Shown: positions 8,615-19,058 of the stretch, piece after piece
Position numbering within the stretch: position 1 is the first letter of the stretch
Layout: the number at the start of each line of letters is the position of its first letter
DNA from: Nitrospirae bacterium JdFR-85
Lineage (GTDB): Bacteria; Nitrospirota; Thermodesulfovibrionia; Thermodesulfovibrionales; JdFR-85
Reading direction: 5' to 3'
Length of the DNA: 64,000 bases
Assembly: GCA_002011745.1 (NCBI GenBank)
Contig: MTOU01000012.1
Span: 62,001 to 126,000 of the forward strand
Program-made: the position numbers and the translations under genes
Notes under the pieces: model-generated
The model's database searches: none
What the model saw: the letters and a program-made list of their open reading frames with translations, nothing else
Told to the model about the DNA's origin: nothing

Positions 8615-10387
8615 ATGTACAGAGACAAGGGATGTGGTGAGGTAGAAGAGGCAGATATAGGTAAGATACTGACCCTTTCAGGATGGGTGTTCCGTAGAAG
8701 AGATCATGGAGGACTTATATTTATTGACCTGAGGGACCGTAGCGGGATATTCCAGGTAGTATTCTCTCCAGATGTATCAGGTGATGCACATGAGCTTGCC
8801 CATTCCCTAAGGGCAGAATATGTAATTCAGGTTAAGGGAGAGGTGAGGAGGAGACCAGAAGGTACTGAGAATCCAGATATACCAACAGGCAATATTGAGA
8901 TGTATGTCTCAGAATTAACAGTTCTCTCAAAAGCTGAGCCACTTCCATTTATGCTTGATGAGCCAAAGGAGGTCTCGGAGTCATTGAGGTTGAAATACAG
9001 GTATCTTGACCTGAGAAGACCTGAGATGCTCAGGAATTTACAGATGAGACATAGAGTGACAAAACTGATCAGGGATTTTCTTGACAGTAGAGGTTTTCTT
9101 GAAATAGAGACTCCCATGCTCACAAAGTCTACCCCTGAAGGGGCGAGAGATTATCTCGTGCCGAGTCGTGTCAATCCCGGGCATTTCTATGCCCTTCCCC
9201 AGTCTCCCCAGTTATTTAAACAGATACTGATGGTGTCTGGAGTGGAGAGGTACTTCCAGATTGTGAAATGTTTCAGGGATGAAGACCTGAGGGCTGATCG
9301 TCAACCAGAGTTTACCCAGATCGATATGGAGATGTCTTTTGTGGAGACAGATGATGTTATTGCAGTAGTGGAAGAGATGCTTTATTATGCTTTTAAAGAG
9401 GCATTGGGGGTAGAGATAGACATTCCTATGCAGAGGCTAACTTTCAGAGAAGCTATGGAGAGATACGGTACAGACAAACCTGACCTCAGATTTGGGCTTG
9501 AACTCGTAGAAATGGAAGACCTTGCAAAGGAGGGTAACTTTAAGGTGTTCCTCAATAGTCTTGAAGAGGGGGGACGTGTGAAGGCTATCTGCGGGAAGGG
9601 ACTGGCAGGGCTTTCAAGAAAGGAGATTGATCTTTTAACCGAAGAGGCACAGTCTTATGGTGCAAAGGGGCTTGCATGGATAAAGATAAAGGATGGATTT
9701 GAGTCTCCCATAACAAAGTTCTTCCCTCAGGGGGTGCTCGAGGAGATGGCCAGAAGACTCGGTGCTGAAGAGGGAGATATGATGCTTTTTGTTGCTGATA
9801 AGGAGGATGTGGTTCTTGATGTACTTGGCAGACTCAGGCTCTCCATTGCTAAAAGACAAGATCTGATAAAAGATGGATTCAGATTTGTATGGATTGTGGA
9901 TTATCCACTGCTTGAGTGGGATGATGAAGAGGACAGATTTCAGGCAATGCACCATCCCTTCACATCTCCCAAGGAAGAAGACATACCAAAGATGCTTAAG
10001 GGAGATATTGAGGACAAAGAGTTGCTTGCTTCGCTCAAGGCAAAGGCATATGATATTGTATTGAATGGGTATGAGATTGGTGGAGGGAGTATCAGAATCC
10101 ACAGGCCTGACCTGCAGAAAAGGATGTTTGAGATACTCAGAATCTCTGAAGATGAAGCCCAGATGAAGTTTGGTTTTCTACTTAATGCATTGAGGTTTGG
10201 GGCGCCACCTCATGGAGGAATAGCCCTGGGCCTTGACAGACTTATTATGTTGATGATAGGGGAGGACAGTATCAGAGATGTAATAGCATTTCCAAAGACC
10301 CAGAAGGCAGTATGTCTGCTCAGTGGTGCTCCATCACCTGTAGAGGAGAAGCAATTAAAGGAGTTACATATAAGGCTGGATATATAA
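8615..10387 (+). CDS. aspS: Aspartyl-tRNA synthetase
   Basis: 590 residues, the usual length for bacterial AspRS. OB-fold anticodon-binding domain (about 1-105), class II motif 1 (about 140-165, [22 protein letters not shown]), motif 2 with [18 protein letters not shown], the GAD insert (about 290-410) and motif 3 (GLDRLIMLM). It charges tRNA with Asp. The ATG at 8615 is chosen because AAGGAGG lies 7 bases upstream; a TTG directly before it (8612) would be too close. Only 13 bases separate it from the next gene. Whether it also charges tRNA-Asn (non-discriminating type) cannot be decided here. Confidence 0.97.
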   Translation: MYRDKGCGEVEEADIGKILTLSGWVFRRRDHGGLIFIDLRDRSGIFQVVFSPDVSGDAHELAHSLRAEYVIQVKGEVRRRPEGTENPDIPTGNIEMYVSELTVLSKAEPLPFMLDEPKEVSESLRLKYRYLDLRRPEMLRNLQMRHRVTKLIRDFLDSRGFLEIETPMLTKSTPEGARDYLVPSRVNPGHFYALPQSPQLFKQILMVSGVERYFQIVKCFRDEDLRADRQPEFTQIDMEMSFVETDDVIAVVEEMLYYAFKEALGVEIDIPMQRLTFREAMERYGTDKPDLRFGLELVEMEDLAKEGNFKVFLNSLEEGGRVKAICGKGLAGLSRKEIDLLTEEAQSYGAKGLAWIKIKDGFESPITKFFPQGVLEEMARRLGAEEGDMMLFVADKEDVVLDVLGRLRLSIAKRQDLIKDGFRFVWIVDYPLLEWDDEEDRFQAMHHPFTSPKEEDIPKMLKGDIEDKELLASLKAKAYDIVLNGYEIGGGSIRIHRPDLQKRMFEILRISEDEAQMKFGFLLNALRFGAPPHGGIALGLDRLIMLMIGEDSIRDVIAFPKTQKAVCLLSGAPSPVEEKQLKELHIRLDI

Positions 10388-10400
10388 AGTGAGGTGAAAG

Positions 10401-12173
10401 ATGGTAAAACTCAAGGATCCATTTACAATAACAAGAAATAAAGTAATATTTGATTACTCCACTCTTTACTGTGAGACTCCAGAGGCCCTTTTAAGGAGCA
10501 ACCTTTTTGAGGAGATTGTTAAGAGGTTTGTGGAGAAGAATGCAACAAAGGGGAGTTCTATCTTTGCCTTTCTGAGCGAATCATTACACTGGCTGTCAAG
10601 GGCTGATATACCTAAGGAACTTGTAAAGCTCTTCAGACTCCTTTTCAGTTATACCTCTGATGAAATATCCTCAATGCATGAGGAATACAGGCCTATCATG
10701 TCAGAAAAGGATCAGATGTATGAGCTTGTAGAAGAGCTCTATAACTACTGGAGAAGGTTTGAGAGGTTTTTCTTCATTGAGGCTCCTGAGAGGTCAAACT
10801 TTCCCAAAAGCAGTATCCATCATGCCCAGTTTATTAAGGCGAATGAGGAATTAAAGAATCTGGTCCTCTATGTATACAGACGTGTGAGTGAGCATATTAC
10901 AGGAAAGAATCCACGTGTTTACAGACAGCTACCCGCAGGAGCCAATATGGGGATGCTTCTTGAGAGGATTCAATGGGACTGTCCAGTAAGATATCTGCCC
11001 CTTACTGAAGTGCCTTTTATACGGCTTGCACTGATGGAACCCCCTCTTATTCTGTATCCTGAGATGAACAAGAGAAAGGGTAAATTTGTTGAGATACATG
11101 AGCCACCTAAGCTCCTCTCTGTAAATAAGAAAGAGTGGTTCTGTTTCCCTGCCAAGGTAGGAGAGTTGACAGCTTTTATCTACTTCCATCAGGACTTTAT
11201 ATCCCTTGGATTGTCACTCAGTAATCTCTTTGAGATTGCAGAGTATGAAGAGATATATTCAAAAAGGCCCGATCTTATTCTGGTATTTGGACTAAAGGAG
11301 AACTTGCCTTCAAAGACCGTCTTTTATGATGACAATGAAAGCAATATTATTATCGGATTCGTAGCACATGACAGAGAGGTTGATTACTTTGGCTATTTTA
11401 AGAAGATGACCCTTACCCTGCATAATATTGTGATGATAAAAAGGGGAAGGTTGCCTGTACATGGGGCAATGGTCTGTCTCAAACTGAAGGGTGGAGAAAG
11501 TGCAAATCTGGTTATTGTAGGTGATAGTGGTGCTGGCAAGTCGGAAACACTGGAGGCATTCAGAGTACTTGCTGAAGAGTATATATGTGAGATGAAGATT
11601 ATATTTGATGATATGGGCTCTATTGCTCTTGATCAACAAGGTAGGGTTGTGGGTTATGGTACAGAGATAGGTGCCTTTGTAAGGCTTGATGATCTTCAGC
11701 CAGGGTATGCCTATGAGGAGATAGACCGGAGTATCTTCATGAATCCTGATAAGACGAATGCCCGTCTGATTATACCCGTAACAAGGTATCACCATGTTAT
11801 TAAGGGTTATCCCCTTGATTTTATGTTATATGCAAACAATTATGAACAAGTGGATGATGACCATCCTCCAGTAGAGTTCTTTGATAGGGTTGAAAAGGCA
11901 CTGAATGTATTCCGCAGTGGTGCCAGACTTGCCAAGGGGACGACTGATGAGAAGGGTCTTGTCCATACATATTTTGCCAATCCCTTTGGTGCACCTCAGA
12001 GGGAAGAGGAACATGAGAGGCTTGCACAGTATTATTTCCAGTTGATGTTTGAGCAGGAGATTCGTGTGGGGCAGATAAGAACGAGACTCGGGATAGAGGG
12101 ATATGAACAGGAAGGTCCAAAATCTGCAGCCTTGGCCCTTTTTAATGTGATAAGACAGAAGGCAGGCTGGTAA
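10401..12173 (+). CDS. Unknown protein with HPr-kinase/PEPCK-like P-loop domain
   Basis: 590 residues with no signal peptide or membrane segment. The N-terminal 340 residues match nothing I recognise. The C-terminal part holds a P-loop, VIVGDSGAGKSETLEAFR (about 370-387), whose SGxGKSE core resembles HPr kinase/phosphorylase, then an acidic pair in IIFDDMG (about 403-408), as in the HprK/ATP-PEPCK superfamily. Farther on are RLIIPVTRY and GAPQREEEHE. I infer an ATP-dependent kinase or phosphotransferase of that superfamily; the substrate is unknown. The ATG follows GAGGTG by 4 bases. It lies between aspS and a RACo-type ferredoxin gene, with 12 bases to the latter, so the two are probably co-translated and may work together. 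Confidence 0.7.
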   Translation: MVKLKDPFTITRNKVIFDYSTLYCETPEALLRSNLFEEIVKRFVEKNATKGSSIFAFLSESLHWLSRADIPKELVKLFRLLFSYTSDEISSMHEEYRPIMSEKDQMYELVEELYNYWRRFERFFFIEAPERSNFPKSSIHHAQFIKANEELKNLVLYVYRRVSEHITGKNPRVYRQLPAGANMGMLLERIQWDCPVRYLPLTEVPFIRLALMEPPLILYPEMNKRKGKFVEIHEPPKLLSVNKKEWFCFPAKVGELTAFIYFHQDFISLGLSLSNLFEIAEYEEIYSKRPDLILVFGLKENLPSKTVFYDDNESNIIIGFVAHDREVDYFGYFKKMTLTLHNIVMIKRGRLPVHGAMVCLKLKGGESANLVIVGDSGAGKSETLEAFRVLAEEYICEMKIIFDDMGSIALDQQGRVVGYGTEIGAFVRLDDLQPGYAYEEIDRSIFMNPDKTNARLIIPVTRYHHVIKGYPLDFMLYANNYEQVDDDHPPVEFFDRVEKALNVFRSGARLAKGTTDEKGLVHTYFANPFGAPQREEEHERLAQYYFQLMFEQEIRVGQIRTRLGIEGYEQEGPKSAALALFNVIRQKAGW

Positions 12174-12185
12174 AAGGAGCTGATT

Positions 12186-14042
12186 ATGAAGATTACCCTC
12201 ACTGACGGTAGAGTTTTAGATATCAAAGAGGGAGAGACTCTGTATGAGGCATTCACCCGTCAAGAGGTCTATCTCACAGCCTCCTGTGGCGGGAAAGGGG
12301 TTTGTGGAAAATGTAAGGTGAGGATAATAGAGGGTGATTTTGAGTGTCGTAACTATGGAAAGCTAACACAGGAGGAGAAACAAGAGGGGATTGTTCTTGC
12401 CTGCCAAAGCGTTGTCCATTCTGATCTTTTCATAGAGATTCCCGAAGAGTCAAAACTGATTATCGGAGACAAGATTGCCATTTCCCGTACAAAGGATCTT
12501 TACAGAATACTGCAGGAGTATGGAGTGGAGCTCTCGCCGCTTGTCAGCAGATTGAGTCTTCAACTCCATCATCCCACTCTTGATGATAATCTGGGAGATC
12601 TTGAACGTATCAAGAGAGAGCTTCAGACTCATGGATTGTTGCTCAGGTTCCCAAAGAGGTTTGTGGATACCCTTGCAGAGCAGCTCAGAAGCAACAACTG
12701 GTCAGTTAATCTCTGCTGGCAAAAAGACAACAATGAGGCCCTTTATCTGGAGCCTCAAATACAGAAGAAGAGCTATGGCCTTGCAGTGGATATTGGTACC
12801 ACCACAGTTGTAGTTTATCTTGTAGATACAGAAACTGGAGAAGTCCTGGATGTGGGTTCTACATATAATTCTCAAATCCGTTATGGTGACGATGTGATCA
12901 CAAGAATAGTGAATGCAACAGAAGGGGGTCTGCTTTCAGAACTCAGACGTGCAGTGGTGACTGATATTAATGACCTGCTTGAGGCGATCCTGAAAAGAAA
13001 AGGGATCAGAAGAAATGAAGTGGAATCTATGGTTGTTTCTGGTAATACCACCATGAGTCATCTTTTCTGGGGATTCAATCCAGAGAATATAAGGCTTGAG
13101 CCCTATATACCTACTGTAAATATATTTCCTGTCTGGTATGCACGTGATGCAGGTGTGAAGATAAACCCTGATGCTCCTGTTTATACCCTCCCCTCTGTTG
13201 CCAGTTATGTAGGAGGAGATATTGTCTCAGGTGTGCTTGCCACAGGCATGCATCGTAGGGCTGAACTCTCTCTATTTATGGATATTGGAACAAACGGAGA
13301 GATTGTTGTAGGAAACAATGAGTGGCTGATGACTGCTGCCTGCTCTGCAGGACCTTGCTTTGAAGGCAGTGGTATAAAATATGGGATGAGGGCTACAGAG
13401 GGTGCGATCGAGTCTGTCAGTATTGATCCCGAGACATTGGAGCCAAAGATAAAGGTCATAGGAGACAGAAAGCCTATAGGAATCTGTGGTTCTGGAATGA
13501 TTGACGCAGTTGCTGAGATGCTTCTTAAGGGTGTAATAGACCAGAAGGGAAACTTACAGGATGCTCCAAGAGTGAGAGAGGGTGAAGAAGGGCCTGAGTA
13601 CCTCTTTTATGCTGACTCTGGCAAAGAGATTGTACTTACACAGGCTGACCTTGATAATCTTATCAGGGCAAAGGGGGCAATCTATGCAGGAGTTTCTCTT
13701 CTCCTTAAAGAGGTAGGATTGGATGTTGAGATGATTGAGAAGGTATATATTGCTGGAGGATTTGGAAATTATATTGATGTGAAAAAGGCGATAATAATGG
13801 GGATGCTTCCTGATATACCTGAGGAGAGGTTTCATTTTGTTGGTAATACCTCTGTGGCGGGTGCCTATCTCTGTCTTCTCTCAGAGGATATGAGGAAGGA
13901 GGCAGAGAGGGTGGCATCTATGATGACATATGTGGAGTTGTCAATGAAGTCCAATTATATGGATGAGTTTATGTCTGCCCTGTTTCTTCCTCATACGGAT
14001 ATATCCCTTTTTCCCTCTGTAAAAGAAAGGTTGAAAATATAA
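12186..14042 (+). CDS. ASKHA-domain 2Fe-2S ferredoxin (RACo/RamA-like reductive activator)
   Basis: 618 residues. N-terminal plant-type 2Fe-2S domain with Cys 34, 40, 43 and 73, followed by a linker and a large actin-like ATPase (ASKHA) region with LAVDIGTTTVVVYL (about 200), MDIGTNGEIVVG (about 366), GICGSGMIDAV and IAGGFGNYID. Proteins of this design use ATP to push an electron uphill and reactivate the Co(II) state of corrinoid proteins (RACo of Carboxydothermus, RamA of methanogens). No corrinoid protein is encoded in this window, so the client is unknown. AAGGAG precedes the ATG by 7 bases. It appears to close the rluB-aspS operon. Confidence 0.9.
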   Translation: MKITLTDGRVLDIKEGETLYEAFTRQEVYLTASCGGKGVCGKCKVRIIEGDFECRNYGKLTQEEKQEGIVLACQSVVHSDLFIEIPEESKLIIGDKIAISRTKDLYRILQEYGVELSPLVSRLSLQLHHPTLDDNLGDLERIKRELQTHGLLLRFPKRFVDTLAEQLRSNNWSVNLCWQKDNNEALYLEPQIQKKSYGLAVDIGTTTVVVYLVDTETGEVLDVGSTYNSQIRYGDDVITRIVNATEGGLLSELRRAVVTDINDLLEAILKRKGIRRNEVESMVVSGNTTMSHLFWGFNPENIRLEPYIPTVNIFPVWYARDAGVKINPDAPVYTLPSVASYVGGDIVSGVLATGMHRRAELSLFMDIGTNGEIVVGNNEWLMTAACSAGPCFEGSGIKYGMRATEGAIESVSIDPETLEPKIKVIGDRKPIGICGSGMIDAVAEMLLKGVIDQKGNLQDAPRVREGEEGPEYLFYADSGKEIVLTQADLDNLIRAKGAIYAGVSLLLKEVGLDVEMIEKVYIAGGFGNYIDVKKAIIMGMLPDIPEERFHFVGNTSVAGAYLCLLSEDMRKEAERVASMMTYVELSMKSNYMDEFMSALFLPHTDISLFPSVKERLKI

Positions 14043-14056
14043 AATGTTTTCGTATT

Positions 14057-14086
14057 TTGTCATTCTCTCTCCTGTTATGCTATAAT
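14057..14086 (+). promoter_or_regulatory. Extended -10 promoter for thyX
   Basis: TTGTCA (14057-14062), an 18-base spacer ending in TGC, then a perfect TATAAT (14081-14086). Only 7 bases separate the -10 box from the ATG at 14094, so the predicted transcription start coincides with the start codon. Confidence 0.65.
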
Positions 14087-14093
14087 CCCCTCC

Positions 14094-14828
14094 ATGAGGG
14101 AGGCCACCCTTAAAGTAATCCTTTTAAGACATACTCCTGAGCCAGAAGAGACGATTGCTATGGCAGCAAAACTCTGCTATAGCCCTTCAGATGTGGAGAC
14201 ATTAAAAGAAAGAATCAGAAGGAAGGACCAGAAAGAATTTGTAAAAAAACTTATGAAGATGGGACACCTAAGCCCTGTAGAACATGCCTCCTTTACCTTT
14301 GCCATAGAGGGGATTTCAAGGGCCTGCTCTCATCAGCTGGTCAGACATAGGATCGCCTCCTATAGTCAACAGTCCCAGAGGTATGTGAGTGAGACAGCAG
14401 GATTTGACTATATTGTGCCTCCCATAATAAAGGAGGATCCAGAACTTGAAAGGTATTTTCATAAATTTATGGAGAAGGCACAGGAGGCATATAACCATAT
14501 TGTGGAGAAATTAAATGAAAGAGGGATAAAAGGAGAGGCAGCCAACCAGGATGCGAGATTTGTATTGCCTAATGCATGTGAAACAAAGATTATGGTTACC
14601 ATGAATGCGAGAGAACTGCTGCATTTCTTTAGACAGCGATGCTGCCTCAGGGCACAGTGGGAGATAAGGAGACTGGCAGAGGAGATGTTGAAGATTGTAA
14701 AGGGCATTGCCCCCACAGTGTTTGAAAAGGCAGGACCTGCTTGTATCTCTGGTCCATGCCCTGAGGGAGAGTATTCTTGTGGAAAAATAAAAGAGGTGCG
14801 CAGAAGATATAAAACAGAATTTTCTTGA
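14094..14828 (+). CDS. thyX: Flavin-dependent thymidylate synthase
   Basis: 244 residues. The ThyX signature RHRxxSxxxxSxR is present as RHRIASYSQQSQR (about 84-96). The conserved region NARELLHFFRQRCCLRAQWEI lies near 165-185. ThyX makes dTMP from dUMP using FAD, NADPH and methylene-tetrahydrofolate and replaces ThyA in many anaerobes and thermophiles. The stop codon lies inside the -35 box of the next gene's promoter (14825-14830). No ribosome binding site is visible, consistent with a leaderless mRNA. Confidence 0.95.
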   Translation: MREATLKVILLRHTPEPEETIAMAAKLCYSPSDVETLKERIRRKDQKEFVKKLMKMGHLSPVEHASFTFAIEGISRACSHQLVRHRIASYSQQSQRYVSETAGFDYIVPPIIKEDPELERYFHKFMEKAQEAYNHIVEKLNERGIKGEAANQDARFVLPNACETKIMVTMNARELLHFFRQRCCLRAQWEIRRLAEEMLKIVKGIAPTVFEKAGPACISGPCPEGEYSCGKIKEVRRRYKTEFS

Positions 14829-14853
14829 CAAAAGCCTAAAAATGTTATATAAA
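14825..14853 (+). promoter_or_regulatory. Consensus promoter for the PilT-like gene
   Basis: TTGACA (14825-14830), a 17-base spacer and TATAAA (14848-14853), then 7 bases to the ATG at 14861. The -35 box overlaps the thyX stop codon. The geometry predicts a leaderless transcript; no Shine-Dalgarno sequence is seen. Confidence 0.65.
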
Positions 14854-14860
14854 GAAATTA

Positions 14861-16423
14861 ATGGCTAAGAAGACCCAGAGGGTGAAGCAACGTCTTGGAG
14901 AGTTGCTTGTGGAGGAGGGGTTAATAACTTCTAACCAACTTAAGGAGGCCCTCCGTAGACAGGCACAGGTAGGGGGTCAGATCGGCTCAATCCTTATCGA
15001 GATGGGTTTTATCACCACAGACCAGTTACTCGAATACCTGAGCAAACAACTGGGAGTCCCCTATGTGAATCTGATGAAGATAGATGTTGATCCTGAGATA
15101 CTGAAAATACTCCCCTTTGAAAAGATAAAGACAATGAAGGTACTTCCACTGGGGATAGACAAGGATGCTGTCACCCTTGCTATGGTTAATCCCCATGATA
15201 TGATGGCACTGAATGAGATAGAGTTTCTTCTCGGAAAGAAAGTGAATCCTGTGGTTGTCCCCTCCTCTCAGATGGAGGCAGCGATCAGAAGTCTCACATC
15301 CCGACCTGATAAAGGGTTGAAAAAGGAAGTAATTTCAGAGGAGGTCAAAAAAGAGAAGAAGAGAAAGGCTCCTGATCTCTTTTCTCTTCTCAAGTATCTC
15401 TCCAAGACCAGAGCCACAGATATGCTTTTAAGTGCGGGAGTGCCTCCTTCTATAAAGATACAGAATGAAGTGAGAAGGGCATCAATGGAGATACTCACAC
15501 CTGCTGAGTGTGAGGCTTATGCAAGACAGATGATGACAGAGGAACAGTGGGAATATTTCAGCAAAAAAGGTGATATAGATTTTGCTGTCACCTATCCAGA
15601 GATTGGTCGTTTCAGGGTTAATGTTTACAGACAGAGGCATTCTGTATCTATTACAATAAGGCATATTACTGATATTGTGCCTTCTCTGAAAGAACTGAAC
15701 CTGCCTGAGTGGTTAAAGGAGTATGCCTTAAAACCTTTTGGTCTGATCCTGATCTCAGGACCTGCAGGGCATGGAAAGACCACCACAATGGCTGCCCTTA
15801 TTGATATTATAAATACCCATAGAAAGTGTAATATTATTACTCTTGAGGATCCTATAGAGTATTTACATAAGCATAAAAACAGTAATGTAAATCAGAGAGA
15901 GATAGGGCTTGATACTGAGTCCTTTGCAGAGGGATTAAGATACATATTCCGTCAGGATCCTGATGTGATTGTGATAGGTGAGTTGAGAGATATGGAGAGT
16001 TTTGAGATTGCTATACATGCAGCAGACACAGGGCACCTTGTATTAAGTACTGTCCAAGCAAGTAACACCACTGCCACGATCGAGAGGATTATAAATGTAT
16101 TCCCTCCTTATCAGCAGAATCTTATCAGAACAAGACTTGCAGACTCTCTGCTTATAGTTTTCTCTCAGAAGCTCATTCCCATGAAACATAAGGACGCCAG
16201 GATAGTAGCTTATGAGTCTCTGGTAAATAGCTATCGGATAAAGAATCTGATACGTGAGGGCAAAACACATCAGATAAGGACTCAAATGCAGAGTGGTACT
16301 GAGGATTTTATCTCAATTGACATTTCTCTTGCTAATCTCTATAAGAAAGGTATTATCACTTTTGAGGATGGTCTTATGTTTGCTGATAATGAACAGTTTT
16401 ACAGGGAACTGACAGAGGCGTAA
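14861..16423 (+). CDS. PilT/GspE-family ATPase with N-terminal MshEN c-di-GMP-binding motifs
   Basis: 520 residues. Residues 11-34 (RLGELLVEEGLITSN, continuing to Gln 34) and 40-63 form two 24-residue MshEN motifs separated by exactly 5 residues, the arrangement known to bind c-di-GMP in MshE-type ATPases. After a linker (about 150-190) comes a secretion-type ATPase: Walker A GPAGHGKTTT (about 300), Asp box TLEDPIEY, Walker B VIVIGELRD and His box. The C-terminal half resembles PilT, including LIREGK, and lacks the Cys pairs of a PilB zinc motif. It therefore looks like a retraction-type motor with the N-terminal domain of an extension-type motor. Walker A has His where Ser is usual. No other pilus gene is adjacent; pilC lies at 60778. 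It could drive type IV pili or a related machine. Confidence 0.85.
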   Translation: MAKKTQRVKQRLGELLVEEGLITSNQLKEALRRQAQVGGQIGSILIEMGFITTDQLLEYLSKQLGVPYVNLMKIDVDPEILKILPFEKIKTMKVLPLGIDKDAVTLAMVNPHDMMALNEIEFLLGKKVNPVVVPSSQMEAAIRSLTSRPDKGLKKEVISEEVKKEKKRKAPDLFSLLKYLSKTRATDMLLSAGVPPSIKIQNEVRRASMEILTPAECEAYARQMMTEEQWEYFSKKGDIDFAVTYPEIGRFRVNVYRQRHSVSITIRHITDIVPSLKELNLPEWLKEYALKPFGLILISGPAGHGKTTTMAALIDIINTHRKCNIITLEDPIEYLHKHKNSNVNQREIGLDTESFAEGLRYIFRQDPDVIVIGELRDMESFEIAIHAADTGHLVLSTVQASNTTATIERIINVFPPYQQNLIRTRLADSLLIVFSQKLIPMKHKDARIVAYESLVNSYRIKNLIREGKTHQIRTQMQSGTEDFISIDISLANLYKKGIITFEDGLMFADNEQFYRELTEA

Positions 16424-16427
16424 TTTT

Positions 16428-17684
16428 TTACTCTAAGATAGGCTCTTTTTTGACTGTATAATAAAATTTATTCTTGAATTCAGTGGGCTTCATTCGTGCT
16501 ACAAGAGCAAGTTCTTTGAGTCTGTCTCCTTTGAAGTCTGACTTCTCAAGTCTTATCATATACTTTCTTGCTACCTGATAACCTTCTGATCTGATGCTTA
16601 CCTGTCTTATTCGGGTCTTGTCTGTGGCAGGGTCTACAAGATCCTTGAGAGGGATTGCCCTTAGATGACCATCATAGAGTACTATCATGGCACCTGAGCC
16701 TCCATTCAGCAGATATCTGACAGCTCCATAACCGAGATTTCTTGTATATTCTATATCAAATGGAATAGGGTCAGCAGCCCTGAGTTCATATCCTATGTTT
16801 TTGTCGACAATTGTAACCTTTATTCCTCTGGATTCAAGACTTTTCTTTACAAAGTGCTTCATGATTCTGCCCAGCTGTATTTCTGATAGTCTGATTCTGC
16901 CTGTCTCGTCCATTGTTATCTCCTCATACTTCTTAAGCTCATCCATCCTGAACTTGTAGGATATCCCTTCTGCAAGAACTGCTACTCCATGGTCTTTACC
17001 GAAGTAGAGTCTCTTTATTATTGCACCTTCAAGGATATCAGCCACCTTACGAATAGAGACCTTCCTTTCAGTAAACTCTTCTGGTATTAATGCGAGGGTC
17101 GCTCCTGCAGCCTTGCATATTCCGAGGGCAAGATGGCCAGTATATCTTCCCATTGTAGTTACGAAGTACCAGCGTCCCATTGTCCTTGCATCTTCCATGA
17201 GGTTTTTAACGAGCTGAACTCCCACATCCCTGGCAGTCTCATAGCCGAAGGTGGGCATACCTCCAGGCAGAGGAAGATCATTGTCTATGGTCTTAGGGAC
17301 ATGAACAATAGATATCCTTCCCATTGATTCCCGTTCTATAAGGCGGGCCATATAGGATGTGCCATCGCCACCAATTGTGATGAGATACCTTATGTTCAGT
17401 TCATAGAGAGTTTTCATAAGGGTCTTCATCCGGGTCTTAAGACGGCTTGGATAGTCCCTGGATGTTCTTAATATAGAACCACCTTCAGTATGAATACGGG
17501 ATACATCATCAATGTGGAGAGCTACTGCAGCAGATTTATCACCAACATAGAGTCTCTTAAATCCGTCTCTTATGCCTACTACCCTGAGTCCAGAGTTTAT
17601 TGCTTCAATGGTAGCTGCGCTTATAACACCATTTATCCCTGGAGCAGGGCCTCCTCCCACAATTATGCCGAGTGTTTCAGACAT
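16428..17684 (-). CDS. pfkA: 6-phosphofructokinase (ATP or PPi type uncertain)
   Basis: 418 residues. Family features: GGGPAPGINGVI at the N terminus, IGGDGTSYMA (Gly-Gly-Asp-Gly at 105-108), and PKTIDNDLPLPG (Lys 131). In ATP-dependent enzymes the fourth residue of the first motif is Gly; in PPi-dependent ones it is usually Asp. Lys before TIDND is typical of PPi enzymes but also occurs in some ATP-using long forms. The combination favours ATP use, without certainty. It lies 26 bases after enolase, so two glycolytic enzymes share an operon. It ends 4 bases from the convergent PilT-like gene. Confidence 0.9.
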   Translation of the reverse strand: MSETLGIIVGGGPAPGINGVISAATIEAINSGLRVVGIRDGFKRLYVGDKSAAVALHIDDVSRIHTEGGSILRTSRDYPSRLKTRMKTLMKTLYELNIRYLITIGGDGTSYMARLIERESMGRISIVHVPKTIDNDLPLPGGMPTFGYETARDVGVQLVKNLMEDARTMGRWYFVTTMGRYTGHLALGICKAAGATLALIPEEFTERKVSIRKVADILEGAIIKRLYFGKDHGVAVLAEGISYKFRMDELKKYEEITMDETGRIRLSEIQLGRIMKHFVKKSLESRGIKVTIVDKNIGYELRAADPIPFDIEYTRNLGYGAVRYLLNGGSGAMIVLYDGHLRAIPLKDLVDPATDKTRIRQVSIRSEGYQVARKYMIRLEKSDFKGDRLKELALVARMKPTEFKNKFYYTVKKEPILE

Positions 17685-17710
17685 CAGTTTATATTATAAC
17701 AAAAATCCTT

Positions 17711-19054
<1,344 letters not shown>

Positions 19055-19058
<4 letters not shown>

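Noticed and set aside
12186-14042. Ferredoxin-hydantoinase or benzoyl-CoA reductase activator
   Set aside because: The N-terminal plant-type 2Fe-2S domain plus large ASKHA region matches RACo/RamA; CoA-reductase activators are shorter and lack the ferredoxin domain.
16424-16427. Intrinsic terminator between the PilT-like gene and pfkA
   Set aside because: There is a T-run but no preceding GC-rich hairpin on either strand.
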